In this document: in pieces, positions 42,899 to 51,774 of the stretch | Position numbering within the stretch: position 1 is the stretch's first letter | Layout: every line of letters begins with the position of its first letter | Assembly: GCF_044772865.1 (NCBI RefSeq) | Contig: NZ_CP173029.1 | Location: 682,001-746,000, forward strand | DNA length: 64,000 bases | Reading direction: 5' to 3' | DNA from: Algirhabdus cladophorae | GTDB taxonomy: Bacteria > Pseudomonadota > Alphaproteobacteria > Rhodobacterales > Rhodobacteraceae | Made by a program: the position numbers and the translations under genes | The notes under the pieces: generated by a model | Database searches by the model: none | What the model saw: only the letters and a program-made list of their open reading frames with translations | Told to the model about the DNA's origin: nothing

Positions 42899-43678
42899 TT
42901 AAGCAGCTTCAACTGTGAAGATAGGTGATTTGTTTGCGATATGCACGAGGCCATTGTCTTCGCAATCTGTCGAGAAGGCTGGCGATTTGTTGGCGATATG
43001 CACAAGGCCTGCATCTTCGCAATCTGTTGAGAAGGCTGGCGATTTGTTGGCGATATGCACGAGGCCCGCGTCTTCGCAGTCTGTTGAGAATGCTGGCGAT
43101 TTGTTGGCGATATGCACGAGGCCTGCATCTTCGCAATCTGTTGAGAACGTTGGCGACTTGTTGGCGATATGCACAAGACCCGCGTCTTCGCAGTCTGTTG
43201 AGAACGCTGGCGATTTGTTGGCGATATGCACGAGGCCCGCGTCTTCGCAATCTGTTGAGAAGGCTGGCGATTTGTTGGCGATGTGCACGAGGCCTGCATC
43301 TTCGCAATCTGTCGAGAAGGCTGGCGATTTGTTGGCGATGTGCACGAGGCCTGCATCTTCGCAATCTGTTGAGAAGGCTGGGGATTTGTTGGCGATGTGC
43401 ACGAGGCCCGCGTCTTCGCAGTCTGTTGAGAAGGCTGGGGATTTGTTGGCGATATGCACGAGGCCCGCGTCTTCGCAGTCTGTTGAGAAGGCTGGCGATT
43501 TGTTGGCGATGTGGACATTGCCTGCATCTTGCACGTCAAATTCGGTTTTGAACGACGGTGACTTGTTTGCGATGTGAACACGACCTGCGTCGGTGACATG
43601 GTCAAAGTCAGGTGTGAAGGAAGGGGCCTTGTTTGCGATGTGAACAAGAGTTGTGGCGGCGAGTGTAGTTTTAGACAT
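42899..43678 (-). CDS. Tandem-repeat protein with 13 VHIANKxPxF units (candidate multi-core peptide precursor)
   Basis: A 259-residue protein: a 10-residue leader (MSKTTLAATT), then 13 units. Unit 1 (22 residues) and unit 2 (21) are diverged; units 3-12 are 19 residues with consensus VHIANKSPAFSTDCEDAG plus a linking residue, one Cys each; the final unit lacks the Cys. The only differences among units 3-12 are the first residue (N or L), one A-to-T and one A-to-N. No signal peptide or membrane helix. Codons differ silently between copies, so this frame is the selected one although other frames are also open. It heads a four-gene unit (DUF6065-like, MFS, FAD oxidase). Could be a modified multi-core peptide, metal-binding or structural repeat protein. 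Confidence 0.85.
   Translation of the reverse strand: MSKTTLAATTLVHIANKAPSFTPDFDHVTDAGRVHIANKSPSFKTEFDVQDAGNVHIANKSPAFSTDCEDAGLVHIANKSPAFSTDCEDAGLVHIANKSPAFSTDCEDAGLVHIANKSPAFSTDCEDAGLVHIANKSPAFSTDCEDAGLVHIANKSPAFSTDCEDAGLVHIANKSPTFSTDCEDAGLVHIANKSPAFSTDCEDAGLVHIANKSPAFSTDCEDAGLVHIANKSPAFSTDCEDNGLVHIANKSPIFTVEAA
42950..43519 (-). repeat. Ten tandem 57-bp direct repeats (19-codon units)
   Basis: Ten in-frame copies of a 57-bp unit, flanked by diverged relatives out to 43648 and 42902. Copies differ at a few third-codon positions (for example GAT/GAC, GCA/GCG, CAT/CAC, TCG/TCC). There are no spacers between units, so this is not a CRISPR. Copy number could change by slippage or recombination. 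Confidence 0.95.
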
Positions 43679-43762
43679 GTCAGTCTCCAGGTGAGTTTAG
43701 TTAACGATGCTTAACGTTCTCAGCCTTGAAACAGTTATGTCAATTAGGTTGTTTTGTTTAGT

Positions 43763-43779
43763 GTTAATCAAATTTTAAC
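43763..43779. promoter_or_regulatory. CtrA-type site upstream of the repeat gene
   Basis: GTTAA-N7-TTAAC, which fits the alphaproteobacterial CtrA consensus TTAA-N7-TTAAC on both strands. It lies about 85 bp upstream of the repeat-gene start inside an AT-rich 43680-43850 stretch. A second, closely related GTTAA-N6-TTAAC is at 43700-43715, and a TTGACA is at about 43740-43745 on the minus strand without a good -10 partner. Confidence 0.5.
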
Positions 43780-43876
43780 TAACAAAAACAAAGGGTTATT
43801 TTTTCGAAATGTTTAAGGAAAGATTAATGCTGCACACGCACAGGGGGAAAACGGTAGAGAATCACTCAACTTTACG

Positions 43877-43906
43877 AAAAAACCCGAGCCATTGGCCCGG
43901 GTTTTT
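43877..43906 (-). terminator. Rho-independent terminator of the xdh-BMP operon
   Basis: AAAAAACCCGaGCC pairs with GGCcCGGGTTTTT around an ATT loop, with one A-C mismatch. On the minus strand it lies 23 nt after the BMP stop and ends in TTTTTT. The A/T-rich flanks make it potentially bidirectional. Confidence 0.85.
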
Positions 43907-43929
43907 GAGGTTTTTGGATACCGCAAAGG

Positions 43930-45006
43930 CTAGTTCGGGACGTCGCCTGTGATGCCTTCGATGTAGAAATTCATCCCCGCCAAGGTGCCGTCATCGGCTG
44001 TTTCACCTTCGGCCAACCAAACGCTGCCGTCTTGTTTGTTGATGGGGCCTGTGAAGGGGAAATACTCGCCTGCGGCAATCGCGGCTTCCAACGCTTCGGC
44101 TTCGGCGCGCACATCGGCTGGAACGCGGTCCGAGATAGGGGCCATCTCAACCATGCCCGGTGCGATGCCGTCCCATGTGTCGGTGCTTTCCCAAGTGCCG
44201 TCCATGACCGCCTTGACGCGCGCGATATAATAAGGTGCCCAGTCATCGATGATTGCTGTCAGCTGGGCTGTTGGACCAAAGTTGATCATGTCAGAGGCCT
44301 GACCGAAGGCCATGATCCCTGCTTCTTCGGCTTTGGTCATTGGCGCTGTGGAGTCAGTGTGTTGCATCAACACGTCTGCGCCTTGTTCGATCAAGGCTGC
44401 TGCTGCATCGGCTTCTTTGGCAGGATCAAACCATGTGTAGACCCATACGATTTTGAACTCGACGTCAGGGTTCACCTTTTTGGCGTGCAAATAGGCCGAG
44501 TTGATGCCGCGGATCACTTCTGGGATCGGAAACGAGGCGATGTAGCCCACAGTGTTGGTTTCGGTCATTTTACCCGCGATGTGGCCCAAAATTGCGCGGC
44601 CTTCGTAAAAGCGTGCGGAATATGTGGACACGTTGTCTGCGCGCTTAAAGCCTGTGGCGTGCTCAAACTTCACATCAGGGAACTTGGCCGCAACGTTCAG
44701 GGTCGGGTCCATGTAGCCAAAGGATGTTGTAAAGATGATGTCGTGGCCAGACAGGGCCATTTGGGTCAAAACCCGCTCGGCATCAGCGCCTTCTGGGACC
44801 GATTCAACAAAGGTGGTCTCAACTGCGTCGCCAAAGGCCTCTTCGACAGCCAGACGGCCTTCGTTGTGTTCATAGGACCAGCCAAAGTCGCCAACGGGGC
44901 CTACATAGATAAAGCCAGCTTTGGTCTTGGCATGGCCATCGGCGAATGCGCCAGTGGCGAGGGCCATAGCAGCAACGGCCCCTGTCAGCAGTGATTTGAG
45001 TTTCAT
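43930..45006 (-). CDS. BMP family substrate-binding protein linked to xanthine dehydrogenase
   Basis: A 358-residue periplasmic binding protein with a signal peptide (MKLKSLLTGAVAAMALATGAFA) and the Bmp/PnrA start TKAGFIYVGPVGDFGWSYEH. It differs clearly from the BMP protein at 5.2-6.2 kb, so the ligands probably differ. Being the last gene behind xdhABC and its ABC partners, it most likely binds xanthine, hypoxanthine, urate or a purine nucleoside. No lipobox Cys. A 27-nt gap separates it from the permease. Confidence 0.93.
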   Translation of the reverse strand: MKLKSLLTGAVAAMALATGAFADGHAKTKAGFIYVGPVGDFGWSYEHNEGRLAVEEAFGDAVETTFVESVPEGADAERVLTQMALSGHDIIFTTSFGYMDPTLNVAAKFPDVKFEHATGFKRADNVSTYSARFYEGRAILGHIAGKMTETNTVGYIASFPIPEVIRGINSAYLHAKKVNPDVEFKIVWVYTWFDPAKEADAAAALIEQGADVLMQHTDSTAPMTKAEEAGIMAFGQASDMINFGPTAQLTAIIDDWAPYYIARVKAVMDGTWESTDTWDGIAPGMVEMAPISDRVPADVRAEAEALEAAIAAGEYFPFTGPINKQDGSVWLAEGETADDGTLAGMNFYIEGITGDVPN

Positions 45007-45033
45007 TCAGGTCTTCCCCTTGGTTGGTATGCC

Positions 45034-45966
45034 TCAGTTTGAGGCATGGAATATGCGGCCTAACATCGCCGGTGCATTGAGTGCTGCACGGGATTTGTCC
45101 GCGGAAATTATCACGAGCACCAAAATTGTTATCAGATATGGGCTCATGGACAAGTACGCAGCGGGGATCGCCACCCCTGCGGCCTGTAAGTTCAACTGGA
45201 GGACGACAAATCCGCCAAAAAGATAGGCACCTATTAACGCGCGTGGGGCGCGCCAGCTGGCAAAGACAACAATGGCCAGCGCAATCCAGCCCGCGCCTGC
45301 GGTCATGCCTTCGGTCCATTGCGGTACCCGTGCCAATGACAGATAGGCACCGCCGAGGCCCGCACAGGCCCCACCAAAGCCGATTGCCGCAAAACGGATG
45401 CGCACGACCTTATAGCCCAAGGCATGGGCTGCATCGTGGTTCTCGCCCACAGCGCGCAAAACTAAACCGACCCGGCTGTATTTAAGGACGGCCCAAACGG
45501 CGGTCACCAGAGCAATGCTGAAGTAGACCATGGCATCATGACGGAAAAGAACAGCGCCGAAAAACGGGATGTCACTGAGGATGGGGATGTCCAGTTTCAT
45601 AGCGGTTGGGCCCAAAACGCCCACATAACCTTGGCCTAACAGCGCCGACAGGCCCAAACCAAACAGCGTCAGCGCAAGGCCGGTTGCCACTTGGTTGGCC
45701 AGTAAAACCTGTGTCAGGAAGGCAAAGATCATTGATAAAAGGGCTCCGCCGACAGCGGCCCCGAGAAATCCCAAGGTTGTTGATCCGGTCTCGACGGCGA
45801 TGCCAAAGCCGCAGATCGCGCCAATGATCATCATGCCCTCGACGCCTAGGTTCAAAACCCCTGCCTTTTCCACAACCAACTCGCCGATTGCAGCCAGTAG
45901 GATCGGCGTGGCCGCCACCATCAGCGAGGCCAGCAAGAGGGTTGGGGTGATTGCGCTGAGATCCAT
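45034..45966 (-). CDS. Purine-type ABC transporter permease (YufQ-like)
   Basis: A 310-residue BPD_transp_2 permease with VVEKAGVLNLGVEGMMIIGA (about residues 31-50), the signature of the smaller permease of this class. The ATG at 45966 lies one nucleotide past the stop of the other permease (TGA-C-ATG), so an in-frame upstream ATG (45990) is rejected. It forms the channel with its neighbour. Confidence 0.93.
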   Translation of the reverse strand: MDLSAITPTLLLASLMVAATPILLAAIGELVVEKAGVLNLGVEGMMIIGAICGFGIAVETGSTTLGFLGAAVGGALLSMIFAFLTQVLLANQVATGLALTLFGLGLSALLGQGYVGVLGPTAMKLDIPILSDIPFFGAVLFRHDAMVYFSIALVTAVWAVLKYSRVGLVLRAVGENHDAAHALGYKVVRIRFAAIGFGGACAGLGGAYLSLARVPQWTEGMTAGAGWIALAIVVFASWRAPRALIGAYLFGGFVVLQLNLQAAGVAIPAAYLSMSPYLITILVLVIISADKSRAALNAPAMLGRIFHASN

Positions 45967-45967
45967 G

Positions 45968-47053
45968 TCAACCTGCCTGACCGCGCCCAAAGCGCAGTTT
46001 GTAATTTGTCAAAACATCCCCGGCCAGTAGCGCAAACAGCAGCATCCCTTGAAACGCTTGGATCGCTGCACCCGGCAGTCCCAACATAAATTGCGCCAGC
46101 TCGCCGCCGATATAAGTCAGAGCCATCAAAAGGCCCGCCAGCAAAATACCGATGGGATGCAATCGCCCGAGGAAGGCCACGATAATCGCGGTAAACCCAT
46201 AGCCGCTGGCGAAATCAATACTGATCTGCCCGGCGGGGCCAGAGACTTCAAAAAGCCCTGCAACACCTGCCAATGCCCCCGACACCCCAAGGCAAAACGC
46301 GATGATGACGTTCGGTGAGACACCCGCAAATTTTGCTGCGCGCGGACTTTGCCCCGTCACCCGGATTTGAAATCCAAGGCTATGACGGGTCAGCAAGATA
46401 TACGTCGCAATGACAGTGATAAGGGCTGTGACGACGCCCCAATGAGCACCTGTGCCTGCGATCAGTTCGGGGTTTGACCCGCTGGGATATTGTTGGAAGT
46501 TCCGGCTGCCCGGAAAACCGCCGCCATCTGGATTGCGTAGCGGACCAAGGGCCATTTGCGCCAACAGCGGGGTCGAGACATAGACCAGCATCAGCGAGAC
46601 GAGGATCTCGTTGGTGTTGAACTTGATCTTTAGCAGGGCGGGGATCATCGCCCATAAAAAACCGCCAAAGGCCCCGGCCAGCACCATCAGTGGAAAGATG
46701 TACCACGCCTCCAAAGGATAAAACGCCAGACCAACAGCCGCACCGCAAATCGCACCAATAATATACTGGCCCTCGGCCCCGATATTCCACACGCCTGCAC
46801 GAAAGCCTAATGACAACCCGATCGCTATCAAAATCAGGGGTGCTGCTTTGACCAGAAGTTGTGGCCGCGAATAGGCCGCGAATTGTTCATTGAACAAAGG
46901 GTCGTAAAAGATCGTGCGTATGGCCTCAAACGGGTCTTTGCCAAGGACGGCGAACATGATGCCACCCGCAATCATCGTCAAAACCACGGCCAAAACCGGT
47001 GTTAAAGCCGCCCACGTGCGTGAGGGTTGCAAGCGTTTTTCAAGGCGCAGCAT
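45968..47053 (-). CDS. Purine-type ABC transporter permease (YufP-like)
   Basis: A 361-residue, about ten-helix BPD_transp_2 permease. The motif GVWNIGAEGQYIIGAICG (about residues 80-98) identifies it. MLRLEKRLQPSRTW at 47053 is preferred; it overlaps the end of the ATPase gene by 14 nt. A second ATG at 47071 would also be possible. Confidence 0.93.
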   Translation of the reverse strand: MLRLEKRLQPSRTWAALTPVLAVVLTMIAGGIMFAVLGKDPFEAIRTIFYDPLFNEQFAAYSRPQLLVKAAPLILIAIGLSLGFRAGVWNIGAEGQYIIGAICGAAVGLAFYPLEAWYIFPLMVLAGAFGGFLWAMIPALLKIKFNTNEILVSLMLVYVSTPLLAQMALGPLRNPDGGGFPGSRNFQQYPSGSNPELIAGTGAHWGVVTALITVIATYILLTRHSLGFQIRVTGQSPRAAKFAGVSPNVIIAFCLGVSGALAGVAGLFEVSGPAGQISIDFASGYGFTAIIVAFLGRLHPIGILLAGLLMALTYIGGELAQFMLGLPGAAIQAFQGMLLFALLAGDVLTNYKLRFGRGQAG

Positions 47054-48560
47054 GAGCGGCCTCCAGATCATGGGCGCCGCCCAACATCAGGCCAATCGCC
47101 TCAACATTCAGATCATTGGTCTGGCGCGGCGCACTTAGTCTGCCTTCGTTCAACGCAGCAAAGCGGTCGCTGATTTCCATCAATTCATCCAAATCTTGGC
47201 TGATCACCACAACGGCGGCTCCGTCTTCGGCCAAATCCAGCAGGGCTTGGCGAATGGCAGCGGCTGCGGCGGCATCAACGCCCCATGTTGGCTGGTTCAC
47301 AACCAAGACCACGGGGGCCTGCATCACTTCGCGGCCAATAACAAACTTTTGCAAGTTCCCGCCAGACAAGGATCGTGCGGCATTTGCGGCACTTGGCGTG
47401 CGCACGTCGAAGGTTTGAATGATCTCTTTGGCAAAGCTTTCGGCAGCTTTCCAATTTAGAAAACCGTTTTGCTTGAGTTGCTTTCGGTCCATCCCCGTAA
47501 GATATGCGTTTTCGATCAGGGACATATCCGGTGCGGCCGCGTGGCCCAGACGTTCCTCGGGGGCGCAAAGCAAACCCAATTTGCGCCGCGCGGTTGGTCC
47601 CATATGCCCTACAGGAGCTGCGGCCAATGTCACGGCGTCTGGGGATGTGGTGCGTTCGCCCGAAAGGGCCGCCAAAAGCTCGTCCTGACCATTGCCTGCA
47701 ACACCGCCGATGCCAAACACCTCGCCTTTTTGCACATTCAAATGAATATTGCGCAGACTGGTCCCAAACGGGCTGGCGGCGGGTAAGGTCAGGTCCTTGA
47801 TCTGCAACACATCAGCCCCGGCGGGTTTGGGTTGCTTGTGCGGGACGTGCAAACTGGCCCCGACCATCAATTCGGCCATATCGCGCGCGCTGGTCTTTTT
47901 GGGATCGCAGGTGCCCACATTTTTGCCGAGGCGCAAGATGGTGGCCGCGTCACACAGGCTGCGAATTTCCTCCAGCTTGTGCGATATATATAGGATCGAG
48001 GTGCCTTCAGCGCGGAGTTTGCGCAAAGTTGCGAACAGAACCTCGACTTCTTGCGGGGTCAGCACGGATGTCGGTTCGTCCATAATCAGCAGCTTGGGGT
48101 TTTGCAGCAGGCAGCGGATGATTTCGACCCTTTGACGCTCCCCCGCACTTAGATCACCGACCAATCGCTGCGGGTCCAACGGCAGGCCATAGGCATTGGA
48201 GGTTTGGGTGATCTCAGTGGCCAGATCCCGCATCTTGGGTGGGTTTTCCATGCCAAGAGCGATGTTTTCAGCGACGCTGAGCGCCTCAAACAAGGAAAAG
48301 TGCTGAAATACCATCGCCACGCCAGCGGCCCTTGCCATGCGCGGCTCGGACGGGGCAAAATCATCCCCGAGAAAGCGCATATGGCCTGTGTCTGGCTTGA
48401 CCAATCCGTAGATCATTTTGACCAAGGTGGATTTGCCAGCCCCGTTTTCGCCCAGCAAGGCGTGCACTTCGCCCGGTTTGATCGTCAGGCTGACCTGATC
48501 ATTGGCCACAACGCCCGGGTAGGCCTTGGTCACAGCGGTAATTTCTAAGACAGAACTCAT
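47040..48560 (-). CDS. Purine-type ABC transporter double ATPase
   Basis: A 506-residue double-ABC protein. Domain 1 has Walker A GENGAGKST, signature LSAGERQRVE and Walker B LLIMDEPTSVL; domain 2 has a degenerate Walker A (AGNGQDELL), signature LSGGNLQKFVIGRE and an altered Walker B (VLVVNQPTWGVD, Asn for the usual Asp/Glu pair). It energises import by the neighbouring permeases. The ATG overlaps the xdhC stop by 4 nt (ATGA), which is why the long open frame upstream is rejected. Confidence 0.95.
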   Translation of the reverse strand: MSSVLEITAVTKAYPGVVANDQVSLTIKPGEVHALLGENGAGKSTLVKMIYGLVKPDTGHMRFLGDDFAPSEPRMARAAGVAMVFQHFSLFEALSVAENIALGMENPPKMRDLATEITQTSNAYGLPLDPQRLVGDLSAGERQRVEIIRCLLQNPKLLIMDEPTSVLTPQEVEVLFATLRKLRAEGTSILYISHKLEEIRSLCDAATILRLGKNVGTCDPKKTSARDMAELMVGASLHVPHKQPKPAGADVLQIKDLTLPAASPFGTSLRNIHLNVQKGEVFGIGGVAGNGQDELLAALSGERTTSPDAVTLAAAPVGHMGPTARRKLGLLCAPEERLGHAAAPDMSLIENAYLTGMDRKQLKQNGFLNWKAAESFAKEIIQTFDVRTPSAANAARSLSGGNLQKFVIGREVMQAPVVLVVNQPTWGVDAAAAAAIRQALLDLAEDGAAVVVISQDLDELMEISDRFAALNEGRLSAPRQTNDLNVEAIGLMLGGAHDLEAAHAAP

Positions 48561-49507
48561 GCAGATTGTTCCTGTGCCCCAAGGACGGGTTGGCTGCGGC
48601 CGGGTTGACGGGGGGTCAGTAGCGCATCGGCGACGCCAATGGCAATGGCATAGGGATGTTTTCCAAGGCTGGGCCGACCAATGGGGCAGATGATCCGGTC
48701 GATACTGGATTGCGTGTGGCCAAGGGCGCGTAAACGGTTTTGAAACCGTGCCCATTTGGTTTTGGACCCGATCAAGCCGCAGGAGGCAAAGCCGCGCTGC
48801 AACAAACTGTGACACAGATCCAGATCAATCACATGGGAATAGGTCAAAATGAGGTGTTCGGCAGTGATCGGGGCATGGGTTGCCAGCTGCGGCAAATCCT
48901 GCGCGGTGACTTGATCCACGCGCGGTGGAAGCCTGTCCGGAAAGCGATCAGGTCCGGTGTCGGCCCATGTGATCTGAAGATCCGGCAGCGGAGCCAGAAC
49001 ATCCACAATGGCGCGTCCTACATGACCAGCACCCCAAATCCACAGGTTGCGGCTGCTGCGCAAAACAGGCTCGATCATCCAACCGTTTTGCAATTCTGGG
49101 GGCGGCATTTGCCCCTCAGCGCGTGCTTTGGCCAGCATTTTCGCTATTTTCAGCGGGTGCTGGTTGGTTTGCTCCGGCGCACGGACATACACGTCTTGGG
49201 GCACTGTGGCGATACGTTCCGCGTCAAATACTTCGGTCAAAAGGGTGACGGCACCGCCGCAGCACTGTCCCAGCTCGGGCCCTAAGGGATGGTGGGTGAT
49301 CCGATCCTTGGTCACATCGCGCGCAGTTTCAGCCGCTTGAAATTCCAAAGCACCGCCACCGATCGTGCCCGACTGCCCTGTAGCCCAGACCAACATCGCC
49401 GCGCCCACCTCGCGCGGGCTGGAGCCCTTGGTTGCGGCCACAACAACGCGTATCACGCGCCCATGTTGGGTTACTTTTTCTGTGAGATCGGCCAGATCAA
49501 AGCTCAT
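48557..49507 (-). CDS. xdhC: Xanthine dehydrogenase accessory protein XdhC
   Basis: A 316-residue protein with an N-terminal XdhC/CoxI domain (VAATKGSSPREVGAAMLVW) including CCGGAVTLLTE, and a C-terminal Rossmann domain (LWIWGAGHVGRAIVDVLAPL). XdhC binds molybdenum cofactor, helps its sulfuration and inserts it into XdhB. It overlaps xdhB by 4 nt (ATGA) and the transporter ATPase by 4 nt. Confidence 0.96.
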   Translation of the reverse strand: MSFDLADLTEKVTQHGRVIRVVVAATKGSSPREVGAAMLVWATGQSGTIGGGALEFQAAETARDVTKDRITHHPLGPELGQCCGGAVTLLTEVFDAERIATVPQDVYVRAPEQTNQHPLKIAKMLAKARAEGQMPPPELQNGWMIEPVLRSSRNLWIWGAGHVGRAIVDVLAPLPDLQITWADTGPDRFPDRLPPRVDQVTAQDLPQLATHAPITAEHLILTYSHVIDLDLCHSLLQRGFASCGLIGSKTKWARFQNRLRALGHTQSSIDRIICPIGRPSLGKHPYAIAIGVADALLTPRQPGRSQPVLGAQEQSA

Positions 49508-51774
49508 CCGCGGCGCGCATCCACAGCGCGTTTGATGGCCTCGGCAGTTGCAGGGGCTGACAGGGTCATTGGCCCGTCACCGCAAGCAGCCACTGCGTCT
49601 TGCAAGGCAAAATAAGCGGACATGCCTAACATGAACGGCGGCTCGCCCACGGCCTTGGATTTATAGATCGTGTCAGCCGGGTTTTCGGCGTCCCATAGGG
49701 CTACGTTAAAAATGGGTGGACGATCCGAACAAGCTGGAATTTTATAGGTCGCAGGGGCGTGCGTGCGCAACGCGCCGGTATCGTCCCATACCAATTCCTC
49801 GGTCGTCAGCCAGCCCGCGCCTTGGACATAGCCGCCCTCAATCTGGCCGATATCCAATGCAGGGTTCAGCGATGCGCCTGCATCATGCAAGATATCCGTG
49901 CGCAAAATGCGGTTTTCACCAGTCAGCGTGTCGATGACAACTTCGGTCAGTGCAGCCCCATAAGCGAAGTAGAAAAACGGCTGCCCGGTGCCGGCGATCC
50001 TGTCCCACGCGACATCGGGGGTTTTGTAAAACCCAGTCGCAGACAGGCTGACGCGGGCCTGATAAGCGCTTTGCGCAGCTTCGGCAAAGGTCCAAGACTT
50101 ATCGGCGCAGGTCACCATGCCATTGGCAAAAGAGACAGGTTTGCCCTGACCCAGATGATTTGCAATGCGGGCTTTGATCTTGTCGCAGGCATCGGCCACA
50201 GCCATTCCGTTCAAATCAGACCCTGACGAGGCGGCGGTGGCAGATGTGTTTGGGACCTTGGCTGTGTCTGTTGCAGTGATTTTGATTGCATCAATTGGGA
50301 GGCCAAACCGGCTTGCGGCCACTTGCGCAACTTTCTGAAACAGGCCTTGTCCCATCTCGGTCCCACCGTGGTTGAGCATCACCGAGCCGTCGGAATAGAC
50401 GTGCACCAAAGCGCCGGCTTGGTTGAGATGGGTCAGGGTAAAGCTGATCCCGAACTTAAGGGGCGTTAGGCTGAGCCCCTTTTTAAGGATGTGGTTATTC
50501 GAATTAAAATCTAAAATATCGCGGCGTTTTGCGTGGTAATTTGATGTTTCTACCAGGCTTTCGCAAAGCTGGTTGATGATGCCGTCACTTACGGTCATGC
50601 CGTAAGGTGTGGTTTGGGGCGCGCCGGTTCCGGCATCGCGGTACATATTTATCTGACGTACTGCAAAGGGATCCAGCCCAAGGTGACGGGCCAGATCGTC
50701 CATAGCGGCCTCAATGCCCATCATGCCTTGTGGGCCACCAAAGCCGCGAAAGGCTGTAGCGCTTTGGGTGTTGGTTTTCAGACGGTGGGAGGTGATCCGC
50801 ACATTGGGTAGGAAATAGGCGTTGTCTGCGTGCAGCATGGCGCGATCGGCCACAGGCAGTGACAGATCCTGCGCCCAACCGCAGCGGGCAAACTGTTCAA
50901 AGGTGATCGCGGCAATTTTCCCATCTGAATCAAATCCAACGTCATAATCGATGCGAAAATCGTGGCGTTTGCCCGTAATCATCATGTCGTCGTCGCGGTC
51001 GTACCGCATTTTGCAGGGGCGTCCGGACCGGTTTGCAGCAATCGCACAGGCCACAGCCAAAGCGTTCCCTTGGCTTTCCTTGCCGCCAAAGCCACCGCCC
51101 ATGCGCCGCACTTCTACACGCACAGCATGCATCGGCACCCCGAGGCTTTCTGCCACTTTGTGCTGGATTTCCGTCGGATGCTGAGTGGAGGAATGCACCA
51201 GCGTATCGCCGTTGTCTTGGGGCAGGGCGAGGGCGGCTTGGCCTTCCAGATAAAAGTGCTCTTGGCCGCCCATGGTGACAGAGCCGCTCAAGCGGTTGAC
51301 CGCTGTGGCAAGCGCGCCTTCGGGATCGCCTTGGCCGTAGACACGCGGGCCATCCTCAAACCGACTGTTGGCTTGCATGGCATGATCAATGGTCAGGATA
51401 CTGGGCGTTTCCGCGTAGCTGATTTTGCCCAAACGCGCAGCTTTGCGCGCGGCAAGATGGCTGGTTGCTACAACTAAAAACAGCGGCTGACCAAGGTAAT
51501 GGACCCGACCTGTGGCAAGCAATGGTTCGTCATGGACGGAGGGCGAGACATCATTGGCAAAGGGCAGGTCATGGGCGGTCAAAACATCGATCACGCCATC
51601 GGCACCGCGCACGTCGTCCAGCACCATCTCAGTAACTTCAGCGCAGGCCACGGTGCTAAGACCAAAGGCCAGATGCAACGTGTCGCGGGGTGTTGGAATG
51701 TCGTCCACATAGCGTGCAGCCCCAGTCACATGGCCGCGGGCCGCGTCATGGGCCAGAGCGTTGCGCACGGTCAC
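49504..51774 (-). CDS. xdhB: Xanthine dehydrogenase molybdopterin-binding subunit
   Basis: A 756-residue molybdenum hydroxylase large subunit. Motifs include GGQEHFYLEGQAALA, RRMGGGFGGKESQGNA, TAFRGFGGPQGM and a C-terminal KAVGEPPFMLG (about residue 705) containing the catalytic Glu. It oxidises hypoxanthine and xanthine to urate. The start is GTG at 51774, overlapping the xdhA stop as GTGA. Confidence 0.97.
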   Translation of the reverse strand: MTVRNALAHDAARGHVTGAARYVDDIPTPRDTLHLAFGLSTVACAEVTEMVLDDVRGADGVIDVLTAHDLPFANDVSPSVHDEPLLATGRVHYLGQPLFLVVATSHLAARKAARLGKISYAETPSILTIDHAMQANSRFEDGPRVYGQGDPEGALATAVNRLSGSVTMGGQEHFYLEGQAALALPQDNGDTLVHSSTQHPTEIQHKVAESLGVPMHAVRVEVRRMGGGFGGKESQGNALAVACAIAANRSGRPCKMRYDRDDDMMITGKRHDFRIDYDVGFDSDGKIAAITFEQFARCGWAQDLSLPVADRAMLHADNAYFLPNVRITSHRLKTNTQSATAFRGFGGPQGMMGIEAAMDDLARHLGLDPFAVRQINMYRDAGTGAPQTTPYGMTVSDGIINQLCESLVETSNYHAKRRDILDFNSNNHILKKGLSLTPLKFGISFTLTHLNQAGALVHVYSDGSVMLNHGGTEMGQGLFQKVAQVAASRFGLPIDAIKITATDTAKVPNTSATAASSGSDLNGMAVADACDKIKARIANHLGQGKPVSFANGMVTCADKSWTFAEAAQSAYQARVSLSATGFYKTPDVAWDRIAGTGQPFFYFAYGAALTEVVIDTLTGENRILRTDILHDAGASLNPALDIGQIEGGYVQGAGWLTTEELVWDDTGALRTHAPATYKIPACSDRPPIFNVALWDAENPADTIYKSKAVGEPPFMLGMSAYFALQDAVAACGDGPMTLSAPATAEAIKRAVDARRG

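Noticed and set aside
42865..43647. Other long open frames across the repeats (two plus-strand, two further minus-strand)
   Set aside because: A stop-free 57-bp unit opens several frames at once. Only the 42899-43678 frame has near-identical amino acids between units, a clean start and good linkage.
42902..43648. Possible CRISPR array in the 57-bp repeats
   Set aside because: The repeats are directly adjacent and in frame with no unique spacers; they encode a repetitive protein.
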